DNA of 64,000 nucleotides from positions 124,001 to 188,000 of the forward strand of contig NZ_JADGMY010000010.1 in the NCBI RefSeq assembly GCF_015234515.1. The letters are read 5' to 3'. Source of the stretch: Cellulomonas sp. (lineage in GTDB: Bacteria > Actinomycetota > Actinomycetes > Actinomycetales > Cellulomonadaceae). The notes under the pieces were generated by a model. It did no database searches and was not told the origin of the DNA. It was given only the letters and a program-made list of their open reading frames with translations. Positions 36,279-47,973 of this stretch are shown in pieces; the first letter of the stretch is position 1; each line of letters begins with the position of its first letter. Both the position numbers and the translations under genes were made by a program.

Positions 36279-38093
36279 ATGTCCGAGTTCACGTCCCCCG
36301 CCCTCGTCGCGCCCGACCCCTCGGCGTCGATCTGCACCATGCTGGCCGCCCGGCTCGCACGCGACCCCGACGGCGTCCTGGCCGAGCGCCAGGCCGGCCT
36401 CGGCGGGACGTGGCAGCCCGTGACGGTCGCCGCCTTCGTGGCCGAGGTGCGCGCGATCGCCAAGGGCCTGGTCGCGGCCGGCGTCGAGCCCGGCGACCGG
36501 GTCGCGATCATGTCCCGCACCCGCTACGAGTGGACGCTCGTCGACTTCGCGATCTGGACCGCCGGTGCCATCGGCGTGCCGGTCTACGAGACGTCGTCGG
36601 CCGAGCAGGTGCGCTGGATCGCGTCGGACTCCGGGGTCCGGATGGCCGTCGTCGAGACGCCCGCGCACGCCGCCGTCATCGAGCAGGTGCGCAAGGACCT
36701 GCCGGGGCTCACCGAGGTCCTGGTGATCGACGAGGGCGCGCTCACCGCACTCGCGGCGCGGGGAACCGCCGTGCCGGACTCCGAGATCGACCGGCGCAGC
36801 ACCATGGCCCGGGGTGACGACCTCGCCACGGTGATCTACACGTCCGGCACGACCGGCCGCCCGAAGGGCGTCGAGCTCACGCACGGCAACTTCGTCGCGC
36901 TGTCCCGCAACGGCGCGGTGGGGCTGGCGGAGGTCGTGTCGAAGCCGACCTCGCGCACGCTGCTGTTCATGCCGCTCGCGCACGTCTTCGCGCGCTTCAT
37001 CCAGGTGGTCTGCATCGAGTCCGGCGCCGTCATGGGGCACGCCCCCGACACGCGCAACCTCCTGCCGGACCTCGCGTCGTTCAAGCCCACCTACCTGCTC
37101 GCGGTCCCGCGGGTGTTCGAGAAGGTCTACAACTCCGCGGAGCAGAAGGCCGGGTCGGGCACCAAGCTGCGGATGTTCCGGTGGGCCGCCAAGGTGGCGA
37201 TCGCGTACTCCCGCGCCCTCGAGACCCCCGACGGCCCGAGTGCGGCCCTGAAGACGCAGCACGGCGTCGCGGACCGGCTCGTGCACCGCAAGCTGCGTGC
37301 CGCCCTCGGCGGCCGCACGGAGTACGCCGTCTCCGGCGGCGCCCCGCTCGGCGAGCGTCTCGGGCACTACTACCGCGGCATCGGCGTGCACGTGCTCGAG
37401 GGCTACGGCCTGACGGAGACCTCCGCCGCCACCGCGGTCAACCGGCCCGGCCTGACGAAGATCGGGACGGTCGGCCCTCCCATGCCGGGCACGTCCCTGC
37501 GGGTCGACGACGAGGGCCACATCTGGGTCGCCGGGCCGCACGTCTTCCGCGGCTACCGGCACATGCCCGAGGAGACGGCGCAGACGCTGGTCGACGGCTG
37601 GCTGCGCACCGGGGACATCGGCACGCTCGACGACGACGGGTACCTGCGCATCACCGGCCGGAGCAAGGAGATCATCGTCACCGCCGGCGGCAAGAACGTG
37701 GCGCCGGCCCTCCTGGAGGACCGGCTGCGCGGTCACCCCATCGTCAGCCAGGTCGTCGTCGTGGGAGACCAGCGGCCGTTCATCGGCGCCCTCGTCACGC
37801 TCGACGCGGAGATGCTGCCCGGCTGGCTCGCGATGCACGGCCTGCCCCCCATGGACGTCACGGCGGCGGCCGAGCACCCCCAGGTGCTCGAGGCGCTGGA
37901 CCGCGCCGTGGACCGCGCGAACGAGGCGGTGTCCCGCGCGGAGTCGATCCGCAAGATCTCCGTGCTGACCACCGACTTCACCGAGGCGAACGGCTACCTG
38001 ACGCCGTCGATGAAGGTCAAGCGGGCGGCGGTCCTCAAGGACTTCGCGCAGCAGGTCGACGCGCTGTACGTGGACACGCGCCCCGGCGCCTGA
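36279..38093 (+). CDS. Long-chain fatty-acid-CoA ligase (AMP-forming)
   Basis: VIYTSGTTGRPKGVELTHGN; GYGLTETSAATAVN; adenylate-forming C-terminal domain. Confidence 0.92.
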   Translation: MSEFTSPALVAPDPSASICTMLAARLARDPDGVLAERQAGLGGTWQPVTVAAFVAEVRAIAKGLVAAGVEPGDRVAIMSRTRYEWTLVDFAIWTAGAIGVPVYETSSAEQVRWIASDSGVRMAVVETPAHAAVIEQVRKDLPGLTEVLVIDEGALTALAARGTAVPDSEIDRRSTMARGDDLATVIYTSGTTGRPKGVELTHGNFVALSRNGAVGLAEVVSKPTSRTLLFMPLAHVFARFIQVVCIESGAVMGHAPDTRNLLPDLASFKPTYLLAVPRVFEKVYNSAEQKAGSGTKLRMFRWAAKVAIAYSRALETPDGPSAALKTQHGVADRLVHRKLRAALGGRTEYAVSGGAPLGERLGHYYRGIGVHVLEGYGLTETSAATAVNRPGLTKIGTVGPPMPGTSLRVDDEGHIWVAGPHVFRGYRHMPEETAQTLVDGWLRTGDIGTLDDDGYLRITGRSKEIIVTAGGKNVAPALLEDRLRGHPIVSQVVVVGDQRPFIGALVTLDAEMLPGWLAMHGLPPMDVTAAAEHPQVLEALDRAVDRANEAVSRAESIRKISVLTTDFTEANGYLTPSMKVKRAAVLKDFAQQVDALYVDTRPGA

Positions 38094-38128
38094 GCACCGG
38101 GGCGCGTCCCACGACGCGTCGGGCGGCC

Positions 38129-39313
38129 TCAGAGACCGGCGCGCAGGCGACGGTAGTCGCCCGACTGCGACGGCACCGACTCGCTCGGTGTCGACTCGTC
38201 GGCCCACCGCAGGGTCGCCCCGATACCGTCGAGGAGCTCGTCGTCGTCATCGTCGACGAACGTCACGCCGGCGTCCTGACCGACCACCGCACGCATCACC
38301 GCCACGTCCGCCGGCATCTGGCGCACCTCGCCGTCGACCACGCCGATCGACGCCAGGTCCGACCTCGACGACGCCACCTGCAGCTCACCCGGGCCGACCC
38401 ACAGGGTCCGGCCCGCGAGACTGCCGGCGCCGACGATCAGCTCGTCGACCTGCCCACGTCGCAGCACGTCGACCACGTCGTCGAACCCGGTGACCGCGCC
38501 CTCGCCCCGGCCGCGCGCCTCGCGGAACCGCTCGACGTGCGCGGAGCGGCGCTTCGTGCGGTGCTCGGCCACGACCTCGGCGACCCGCGCGTGGAACGCT
38601 GCCTCGTGGATGCCCTCGCCACGGCCGCCACCGGGCACCTCCACCACCAGCTCGCGTGCGTGCTGCCCCAGGGCGTCGCGCACCAGCGGCACCATACGCA
38701 CGTCTCCCGTCAGCACGACCAGGTCGGGGCGCTTGTCACGCACCCGCTTGTCGAGGGCCGCGGCGACGACCTCGGCGTTGCGCTGCCAGGAGTCCTCGGC
38801 CCGGGTCTGTCCGCGCCGCTCGAGGCCGGCCTCGCGGACCTTGCGCACCTCGTCGTGCCCGCCGTCGACGGTCTCCGTCACCGGGCCGTGGTTCTCGCCG
38901 TCGTCCACCTCGCTCCACCGCAGGTCCGCCCCCGTGCGGTCGACCGCCACCACCAGCACACCGACGCTCTCCTCGCTCGCGCGCACGACCGGCGCCAGCG
39001 CCGGGACCGGGCCGTACGAGCCGCTCGAGGTCGCGGGGGCCGCCTGCAGCACCCGGTCCACCACGACGCCGTTCGCGTCGGCGATCAGGGCGCGCCCGTG
39101 GGCGTTCCGCCGCCCGTCCGGCTGGGCGATGCGCTCGCCGAGCTCGTCCAGGATCGCGGCGGGCGCGCCGTCCCGCTCGAGATCCCGCCGCACGGAGCGC
39201 CACCGGTCCACGGGTCCCGACTCGCCGGCCACCTCCGCGGGCGACGCGTCGAGGTGGACGGTGACGAACGGGGCCGGTCGGCCGAGCAGCGGCTTGAGCC
39301 AGTGCAGGTGCAT
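38129..39313 (-). CDS. Rv2629-family (Balon/baeRF2-type) putative ribosome hibernation / eRF1-like protein
   Basis: 394 aa; PFVTVHLDASP..., VLVVAVDRTGADLRW, DLVVLTGDVRMVPLVRDALGQ, archaeo-eukaryotic RF1-like architecture. Confidence 0.78.
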   Translation of the reverse strand: MHLHWLKPLLGRPAPFVTVHLDASPAEVAGESGPVDRWRSVRRDLERDGAPAAILDELGERIAQPDGRRNAHGRALIADANGVVVDRVLQAAPATSSGSYGPVPALAPVVRASEESVGVLVVAVDRTGADLRWSEVDDGENHGPVTETVDGGHDEVRKVREAGLERRGQTRAEDSWQRNAEVVAAALDKRVRDKRPDLVVLTGDVRMVPLVRDALGQHARELVVEVPGGGRGEGIHEAAFHARVAEVVAEHRTKRRSAHVERFREARGRGEGAVTGFDDVVDVLRRGQVDELIVGAGSLAGRTLWVGPGELQVASSRSDLASIGVVDGEVRQMPADVAVMRAVVGQDAGVTFVDDDDDELLDGIGATLRWADESTPSESVPSQSGDYRRLRAGL

Positions 39314-39453
39314 AGGGGTCTTCTCCTCCTGCGTGCACGTCCCCGGCGACGCCACAGCCGGTGCCTGACCGGGGCTGACCCCTCTACCTTGGGTCACCGG
39401 TACACCCCGCGCCAACTCCCGCACAGGGTGAGGTGGAGCCGGACGAGCGTCCG

Positions 39454-39764
39454 TCAGGCGCGCTGCGCGTGGTCGTGCGCGATCGCCTCGTGGTGGCGGA
39501 TCACCTCGCCGACGATGAACTCGAGGAACTTCTCGGCGAAGACCGGGTCGAGGTCCGCCTCGTGGGCGAGCTCGCGCAGCCGGGCGACCTGCTGCGCCTC
39601 GCGGCCCGGGTCCGACGCGGGCAGACCCAGCTCGGCCTTGAGCACGCCGACGCGCTGCGTGGCCTTGAACCGCTCGGCGAGGATGTGGATCAGCGCGGCG
39701 TCGATGTTGTCGATGCTGCCGCGCAGGCGTGCCAGCTCGGCCGGCACGACGCGCCCGGGTGCGT

Positions 39765-39768
<4 letters not shown>
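39454..39768 (-). CDS. Chorismate mutase (AroQ class)
   Basis: [54 protein letters not shown]. Confidence 0.9.
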
Positions 39769-41045
<1,277 letters not shown>

Positions 41046-41297
41046 GTGCGTCCCCTTCCCTCGTGTCGCCCTCCGCCGTACCGGCGGTGCGCCGTCGTCG
41101 TGACCTCACGGTCCGTGAGTCACGTTCCCCCATTGCACACCACGCACGGCCCCCTGTCAGCCGAACCCGGCGGGTGGGTCGCGGCGTGTCGGGCGCGACG
41201 CGCCGTCCGATGCGTCCCGGTTCGCACGGATGGCCCAACCTGACGAGGCCGTGCCGCCCCGGCCCGGCCACGGCGGGCCGGACCGGGGGTCACGACG

Positions 41298-41993
41298 TCA
41301 GGCGGGCTGGACCACCGTGGGGTGAACGCCCTTGCGGCTCTCGAGGACCTGGTCGACGATCCCGTAGTCCTTGGCCTGGGCCGCGGTGAGGATCTTGTCG
41401 CGCTCGATGTCCGCACGGACCTGCTCGATCGGCCGGCCGGTGTGCTGCGCGAGCGCCTGCTCGAGCCACTCGCGGATGCGGATGAGCTCGTTGGCCTGGA
41501 TCTCGATGTCCGACGCCTGCGCGTAGCCGCCACCCTCCATCGCGGGCTGGTGGATCAGCACGCGGGCGTTGGGCAGTGCGAGGCGCTTGCCGGGCGAGCC
41601 GGCGGCCAGCAGGATGGCCGCGGCCGAGGCCGCCTGCCCGAGGCAGACGGTCTGGATGTGCGGCTTGATGTACTGCATCGTGTCGTAGATCGCCGTCAGC
41701 GCGGTGAACGAGCCGCCGGGCGAGTTGATGTACAGCGTGATGTCGCGGTCGGGGTCCGTGGACTCCAGCACGAGCAGCTGCGCCATGACGTCGTCCGCGG
41801 ACGCGTCGTCGACCTGCACGCCGAGGAAGATGATGCGGTCCTCGAACAGCTTGGTGTACGGGTCCTGACGCTTGAAGCCGTAGGCGGTGCGCTCCTCGAA
41901 CTGCGGGAGCACGTACCGGCCCATGGGTGAGGCGGGCGCCGTGCCGCCGGCCAGGTGGCCGGCTCGGGCGATGAACTGGGACTCCATGCTCAC
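41298..41993 (-). CDS. clpP2: ATP-dependent Clp protease proteolytic subunit ClpP2
   Basis: [70 protein letters not shown]. Confidence 0.95.
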   Translation of the reverse strand: MSMESQFIARAGHLAGGTAPASPMGRYVLPQFEERTAYGFKRQDPYTKLFEDRIIFLGVQVDDASADDVMAQLLVLESTDPDRDITLYINSPGGSFTALTAIYDTMQYIKPHIQTVCLGQAASAAAILLAAGSPGKRLALPNARVLIHQPAMEGGGYAQASDIEIQANELIRIREWLEQALAQHTGRPIEQVRADIERDKILTAAQAKDYGIVDQVLESRKGVHPTVVQPA

Positions 41994-42028
41994 GAAGGTT
42001 CTCCTCGCTGATGCGTTCGCGGTGGCCG

Positions 42029-42649
42029 TCAGGACTGCGTCCCGCCGCCACCGGCGACGGAGTGGGAGCTGGAGACGACGTGGTCGATGAACCCGTACTC
42101 CAGGGCCTCCGGCGCGGTGAACCAGCGGTCACGGTCCGAGTCGGCGTTGATCTGCTCGACGCTCTTGCCCGTCTGCTCGGCGATCAGCTCGGCGAGCACC
42201 TTCTTCATGTGCAGGATGAGCTGGGCGTTGATGCGGACGTCCGTCGCGGTGCCACCGATGCCGCCGGACGGCTGGTGCATCATCACGCGGGCGTGGGGCG
42301 TGGCGTACCGCTTGCCCTTGGTGCCCGAGGAGAGCAGGAACTGCCCCATCGACGCCGCCATGCCCATCGCGATCGTCGCGACGTCGGGCTTGATGTACTG
42401 CATGGTGTCGTAGATCGCCATGCCGGCCGTGATCGACCCGCCGGGCGAGTTGATGTAGAGCCAGATGTCCTTGTCGGGGTCCTCTGCCGCCAGCAGCATC
42501 ATCTGCGCGCAGATGGCGTTGGCGTTCTCGTCCCGGACCTCCGACCCGAGCCAGATGATCCGCTCGCGGAGCAGTCGGTTGTAGATGGAATCGTTGAGGC
42601 CGAGGCCCGGAGTATCTGACCGGGCCAGGGACGGCACCTGCTCGTTCAC
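42029..42649 (-). CDS. clpP1: ATP-dependent Clp protease proteolytic subunit ClpP1
   Basis: [70 protein letters not shown]. Confidence 0.95.
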   Translation of the reverse strand: MNEQVPSLARSDTPGLGLNDSIYNRLLRERIIWLGSEVRDENANAICAQMMLLAAEDPDKDIWLYINSPGGSITAGMAIYDTMQYIKPDVATIAMGMAASMGQFLLSSGTKGKRYATPHARVMMHQPSGGIGGTATDVRINAQLILHMKKVLAELIAEQTGKSVEQINADSDRDRWFTAPEALEYGFIDHVVSSSHSVAGGGGTQS

Positions 42650-42830
42650 GAAGGCTCCCTCGTCTGGCTGCGTGCTGCCTGCGCGGTGGCCGGCCCCCCG
42701 TGTCGGGAGCTGCGGCCGGTCGCGCGTTGCAGCGACCCTAACGCCCGGCCGCGCCCGCTCACGTCCCGCCGACGCGCCGTTTCGCTGACGGCGCAGCGGC
42801 TGCGCCCGGACGGCCGCGGCCGCGGACGAC

Positions 42831-42869
42831 GACGGCCCCGCCGCACCCGGGAAGGGCGGCGGGGCCGTC
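42831..42869 (-). terminator. Hairpin terminator downstream of tig
   Basis: gacggccccgccgc...gcggcggggccgtc, 14-bp perfect arms. Confidence 0.7.
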
Positions 42870-42918
42870 AGCGACGACGCCGGGTGGCGCGTCGTGCGGT
42901 CCTGGTGGTGCGGGCCGC

Positions 42919-44313
42919 TCAGGCCTTCTCGTCCGCGCTGTCCTCGCCGAACGCGACGGCGGAGAAGTCGGTCGCCGCGTCGGTCGGGGCGGACGCCTCG
43001 GCCTGCTCGACCTCGGCGTCCTCCTCCTCCGTGCCGATGAACTCGGACAGGTCGACAGCCTTGCCCGAGCCGTCGACGACGGAGACGGAGCGCAGCGACA
43101 CGGCCAGCGCCTTGGAACGGGCGACCTCGGCGACCATGGCCGGGATCTGACCCTGCTGGTCCAGCGTCGTGATGAACGTGTTGGGGTCCATGCCGTACTG
43201 GCGCGACGCGCTGACGAGGTAGTCGAGCAGCTCGCTCTGGCTGACCTTGATGTCGAGCTGCTCGGCGAGCGTGTCGAGCAGGATCTGGTTGCGCAGCGCG
43301 GTCTGCGCCTGCTCCGTCACCTCGGCACGGTGCTCGTCGTCCTCCAGGCGACCCTCGGACTCGAGGTGGCGGTGCACCTCGGCCTCGACGACACCGCTCG
43401 GCACCGGGATCTCGGTCTCGGTCGTGAGCTTCTCGACCAGCAGGTCGCGCGCCTGGACGGCCTGGTTGGAGGCCTTGATGCGCCCCGCCTGGACCCGCAG
43501 GTCGGCCTTGAGCTCGTCGATCGTGTCGAACTCGCTCGCGAGCTGCGCGAACTCGTCGTCCGCGTCGGGCAGCTGGCGCTCCTTGACGGCCGTGGCCGTG
43601 ACGGTGACGTTGGCCGTCTCGCCCTTGCGGTCGCCGCCGACGAGGACGGTCTCGAACGTGGTGGTCTCGCCCGACGACAGCCCGGTGAGCGCCTCGTCGA
43701 GGCCCTCGAGCATGTTGCCCGAGCCGATCTGGTAGCTCGTGCCCGAGACCTGGTCGACCTGCTCGTCACCGATGGTGGCGGCGAGGTCGATGACGACGAA
43801 GTCGCCCGCCTCGGCGGGACGGTCGACGCCGACCAGCGAGCCGAACCGCTCGCGGAGCGCGTCGAGACGCGCGTCGACGTCCTCGTCCGAGACCTCGACG
43901 TCGTCGACGGTGAGGCTCAGGGAGTCGAGCGCGGGCAGCGTGATCTCGGGGCGCACCTCGACCTCGGCGGTGAAGTGCAGCTCGCCCTCGTCGCCGGCCT
44001 CGGCGGGCACGAGGCCGGGGACCTTCGTGACCTCGACCTCGGGCTGGCCCATGGGACGCAGCTTGTTCTCGCGCACGGCCTCGGCGTAGAAGGACGACAG
44101 GCCCTCGTTGACCGCGTGCTCGATGACCGCGGGGCGACCGACGCGCTGGTCGATGATGCGCGGCGGCACCTTGCCCTTGCGGAACCCGGGCACCGTCACC
44201 TGCTCGGCGATGTGCTGGTAGGCGTGATCGATGCTCGGCTTGAGCTCGTCGTACGTCACCTCGACGGACAGCTTGACCTTGGTCGGGTCCAGGGTCTCGA
44301 CGGCGCTCTTCAC
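42919..44313 (-). CDS. tig: Trigger factor
   Basis: [63 protein letters not shown] start with GGAG upstream. Confidence 0.95.
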   Translation of the reverse strand: MKSAVETLDPTKVKLSVEVTYDELKPSIDHAYQHIAEQVTVPGFRKGKVPPRIIDQRVGRPAVIEHAVNEGLSSFYAEAVRENKLRPMGQPEVEVTKVPGLVPAEAGDEGELHFTAEVEVRPEITLPALDSLSLTVDDVEVSDEDVDARLDALRERFGSLVGVDRPAEAGDFVVIDLAATIGDEQVDQVSGTSYQIGSGNMLEGLDEALTGLSSGETTTFETVLVGGDRKGETANVTVTATAVKERQLPDADDEFAQLASEFDTIDELKADLRVQAGRIKASNQAVQARDLLVEKLTTETEIPVPSGVVEAEVHRHLESEGRLEDDEHRAEVTEQAQTALRNQILLDTLAEQLDIKVSQSELLDYLVSASRQYGMDPNTFITTLDQQGQIPAMVAEVARSKALAVSLRSVSVVDGSGKAVDLSEFIGTEEEDAEVEQAEASAPTDAATDFSAVAFGEDSADEKA

Positions 44314-44594
44314 TTCGATGGTCTCCACTTGGTCATGGCCGGGCGCCGGAGGATCCGACGAGATGGCTCGCTTCGCTCTGCACGCGCTGGGAGGCGCTGC
44401 GCACGCTGCGGCCCGGGCGACGTCGTGACCCCACCAGGACGAGTCCCGGGGAGGCGACGTGCGAGCACCCGACGGCGTACGCGCGACCCTCGATGGTACG
44501 TCACGAGCGCGACCGGCCGCCAAAGCGGCGGTGGGGACGACACACCCCGCAGAACCGGTAGCCTTGCTGCGCCGCCGGGTCTGCGCCCGGCACG

Positions 44595-44666
44595 CGCGGA
44601 CGTAGCTCAATGGTAGAGCCCCAGTCTTCCAAACTGGCTACGCGGGTTCGATTCCCGTCGTCCGCT
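44595..44666 (+). tRNA. tRNA-Gly (anticodon TCC)
   Basis: gcggacgtagctcaatggtagagccccagtcttccaaactggctacgcgggttcgattcccgtcgtccgct; full cloverleaf, CTTCCAA anticodon loop. Confidence 0.93.
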
Positions 44667-45328
44667 CCGAGAGCGTGCGAGGTCACGCTGCCAATCTGCG
44701 GACCCTAGCGTCCTTTCGGCGCGCGAGTCGTGCTCGTCTTCGGCGAGGAGGGCTCGCCCTCCGCTCGCTCCTCAGCGACGAGCCCTGCCGCGCGGTCTCG
44801 GGCACGGTGAACCGACCTGGCCACCTGCCCCGCCCACACCTTGCTGATCCGAGCGATCCTCCGGTCATGCGTTGACCCGTGGCCACCGTGGCGGGAGGAT
44901 CGAAGGGCATCAGCAAACTGGACCTCGGTGAGCAAGCAGATGAGGGTCGGCTGGTACGTCCGGTCCGATGACGGGAGTGAGACGAGCAGAGTGAGCAACT
45001 GAACTTTCGGCACATCGGACGCAACGATCCTGACTCGGTCGGTCTCGGCAGGCCGTGACGGTCTCGACGGTTTGTACGGGTTCGCCCGGCATCGACGAGC
45101 TCCGAACGGACATCTGACGGTTCTCGAACGCAGAACGGTTCCGAGTGGACGAGGAGTCGTAGGAACAGACAGGTGAAGTCTCGGCCGGCCGTGCAGCGTG
45201 AGGCCGGAGTCAACGAGGCGGGCGTCCGAGATCCGATCCGGGTGCTGTCACAGGAAGACCTCTTCGGGTCGCCAGGCGAGGGTCTGGCGGCCCGGACGCC
45301 TGCTCGGCCCGATCTCGAGCTCGGGCAG

Positions 45329-47962
45329 TCAGGGAGCCAGACCCACCGCCGCATGGAACGCCAGCTGTGGCGCGTCGCGGTCGAGCAGCGACGGCAGGAC
45401 GGCGAGCCGGAGCACGACGCGGCCGGCGCCGACCGGGTCTCGGAGCAGCCCGGCGGCCGCCGCGCTGTCCCACACCAGGTCGAACCCGTTCTCACGACGC
45501 CGCAGCTCGACGGTTCCCGGCAGGACGACAGAGCGGAAGGCACCGGCGAGCTCTGCGTCGGGCAGATCGGCGGACACGACCACGGCCGCCTGCACGGCAG
45601 CCGCCGGAGGGTCGGACGTCAGCACGTACGGGGCGCGGAGCGTCAGCTGTCCCGCCCACACGCCGAGCGGGACGGTGTTCTCCGGCCGCAGCTCGATCTG
45701 CCGCCGTCGCCCCACCATGACGGCGCCCGCGACGGTGCCGCGGCCACCGACCACTCGGCACAGGAGATCCAGGCCGCCCTGCACCGTCTGGTCGTCGACG
45801 TTCCCGAACGCGGCGCACGGGGTCCAGTCGACGCCTGACGCGAGGGCGAGGTGTGCGCCGAAGACGATGCGCTGCGCCTCGGCTGACGGCTCGTCCAGCA
45901 GCGTTGCAGAGACGCGCTGCGTGTCGAGCTTCCGCTCGGTGCCCAGGATCCACTGGACCTGCGCCACGCCGACCGCGTCGGTCCGGACGACAGCGCGGAC
46001 GGTGCGCGTGCCGCCGGGCCACGGTGTCAGCTCCTCGACCTGGACGGTGGCGTGCAGCGAGCCGCCGCCCAGCTCGTCCAGCGCCGACCCGTCCAGCATG
46101 CGCCCCTCGACCTCGAACGCGACGCGCTGCCCGGCCGCCGGATGGCTGCCGGCGGTCACCCTCGCCCGCAGCGCCAGCCCGAGCGTCTCCCCAGGGCGGC
46201 CCAGCTGTCCGTCGCCACCGGCGTCCACCAGCACGAGCTCGTCGCGTGCGGTCGCCGTGAACGTGACCGGCTGGTGCACGGACGTCCCGCCCGACGACAC
46301 CAGGACCGCGGTGACCTGCTGAGCCGCCGCAGGGTCGAACCGGTCTCCGGGCGGCGGGACGGCGGGCGCCGGCCCGAGGCGCCACCAGGCGTTCACCAGG
46401 CCGTCGACGCCGGTCGTGGTCGTCACCGCGGTGGCCACCTGGTCGCCGGGTACGACCCCGGTGGGGTCGGGCGCGCTGAGGGACAGGGCGCCGCCACCGG
46501 AGGTGACCGTCAGCGTCACGGTGCGATCGGGAGCAGACGTCAGTCCCCGGCTCACGCCGACGACGAGCGGCGCAGGGAGCCAGCCGTCCGACCGTGTCTC
46601 CTGACCGTCGCCGGACCGGGCGGTGAACTGGACGTCGTCGACGAGGGGCCCGAACAGGTCGCGGCAGTCGGACACCACCCTCCACCCGCCCGCCTCGAGC
46701 ACGGCGATCCCCAGCTTGACGTAGTGGTGCACCGGACCGGACGGGAGTACCGGGACCGGGACGCCACCGACCGGCTGCGGCCACTCCAGGTGCCAGTCCC
46801 CCGTGCCCGGCAGGATCGCGGTGCGCGCCGGGACCACCCAGTGGTCGCCGGTGCGCAGGCGACCCACCGTGCCGAGCCGCACCTGCAGCCCGGCGTCCAG
46901 GTCGGTCCAGTCGGCCGTCCCCAACGGCACCGGTGCGGTGCCGTCCCAGCGGCGGACCTTGGGGTGCCCGCCGGTCGCGACGACGGCAGCCAGCTCGGCC
47001 GCGAGCGCCGCGGCGCCCGCCGGTGTCGCGTCGTCCGCCGACCGCAGCCGCAGCGTCGTCCCACCGAGGACGTCGTCGACCAGCGCCAGCAGCCCCGGCG
47101 TCCCGGCCCGGTCGATCGCGTCCGTCGTCACCGTGACCAGGTCGCCCCGGCCGAACCCGTCCGCGCCACCCGGCCCGAGCCGGTCCACCTGCAGGTCCAG
47201 ACGGTCGGGGACGCCGATCAGCGACGCGAGGGTGCTGGCGTTGTCCCGGCTCCACAGCACGGTCGGCGTCGCCCCGGTGAGGGCACCGGTCACCGGGTCG
47301 ACGGTCGGGGTGTGCACCTCCAGGCGGTACGTCCGGTTCTCGAGGCCGCGGTACCCGGCGCTCTCGGGCACCAGGCACAGGGACGGGTCCGCCGACGCCG
47401 CATCCAGCTGCACCTCGAGCGTCCCTGTGCTTCCCGCGACCAGCGCGTCCCACTCCGGCAGCACGGAGTCGCAGTCCGGGTTCGCGGGCGCCGTCACGCG
47501 CAGCGCCCGGACCGCGTGCGTGAGCCGGGTCCGCACCGTGGTGTCGGGGCCGCCCAGGGCGACCTCGCGCAGCCGTGGCACCTCGACCGCCGTGACGGTG
47601 TGCTCCCAGGCGTCGAGCAGGACCGTCACCGTCGCACCGACGTCCTCGGGCAGCCCGCTCACCAGCACCGGGTCGGTGGCGTCGACACGCAGCCCGTCGA
47701 CGTAGTACCGGCCCGCGCCCACACTCAGGCCCGGCGCCGCGCCGGGGGCGGCAGGCGGGACCGCCACGACCTCGAACCCGGGGTCGGCGAGGGGGGCACC
47801 GCCGCGCCCGATCACGTCGACGCGCGCCTCGCGCAGGTCGTGGAGCGCGATGTCGACCTGCTCGTTCCAGTCGGCGTCGAGCTGGACGCGCCCCTGCTGC
47901 TGGCGGACCGCCGTGAAGCCGCTCACCGCGTCGAACGTCGATCGGGTGATGTCGCCGTCCAT
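45329..47962 (-). CDS. DUF6519-type large protein, eCIS/phage tail-associated (putative fibre or adhesin-like component)
   Basis: MDGDITRSTFDAVSGFTAVRQQQGRVQLDADWNEQVDI...; 877 aa, last gene of the baseplate operon. Confidence 0.7.
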   Translation of the reverse strand: MDGDITRSTFDAVSGFTAVRQQQGRVQLDADWNEQVDIALHDLREARVDVIGRGGAPLADPGFEVVAVPPAAPGAAPGLSVGAGRYYVDGLRVDATDPVLVSGLPEDVGATVTVLLDAWEHTVTAVEVPRLREVALGGPDTTVRTRLTHAVRALRVTAPANPDCDSVLPEWDALVAGSTGTLEVQLDAASADPSLCLVPESAGYRGLENRTYRLEVHTPTVDPVTGALTGATPTVLWSRDNASTLASLIGVPDRLDLQVDRLGPGGADGFGRGDLVTVTTDAIDRAGTPGLLALVDDVLGGTTLRLRSADDATPAGAAALAAELAAVVATGGHPKVRRWDGTAPVPLGTADWTDLDAGLQVRLGTVGRLRTGDHWVVPARTAILPGTGDWHLEWPQPVGGVPVPVLPSGPVHHYVKLGIAVLEAGGWRVVSDCRDLFGPLVDDVQFTARSGDGQETRSDGWLPAPLVVGVSRGLTSAPDRTVTLTVTSGGGALSLSAPDPTGVVPGDQVATAVTTTTGVDGLVNAWWRLGPAPAVPPPGDRFDPAAAQQVTAVLVSSGGTSVHQPVTFTATARDELVLVDAGGDGQLGRPGETLGLALRARVTAGSHPAAGQRVAFEVEGRMLDGSALDELGGGSLHATVQVEELTPWPGGTRTVRAVVRTDAVGVAQVQWILGTERKLDTQRVSATLLDEPSAEAQRIVFGAHLALASGVDWTPCAAFGNVDDQTVQGGLDLLCRVVGGRGTVAGAVMVGRRRQIELRPENTVPLGVWAGQLTLRAPYVLTSDPPAAAVQAAVVVSADLPDAELAGAFRSVVLPGTVELRRRENGFDLVWDSAAAAGLLRDPVGAGRVVLRLAVLPSLLDRDAPQLAFHAAVGLAP

Positions 47963-47973
47963 GGATCTGTTCC

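Noticed and set aside
44683-45543. Minus-strand ORFs (286 aa, 102 aa, 67 aa) between tRNA-Gly and the eCIS genes
   Set aside because: No recognisable domains, Ser/Arg-rich composition, mutually overlapping; treated as noncoding or relic sequence.
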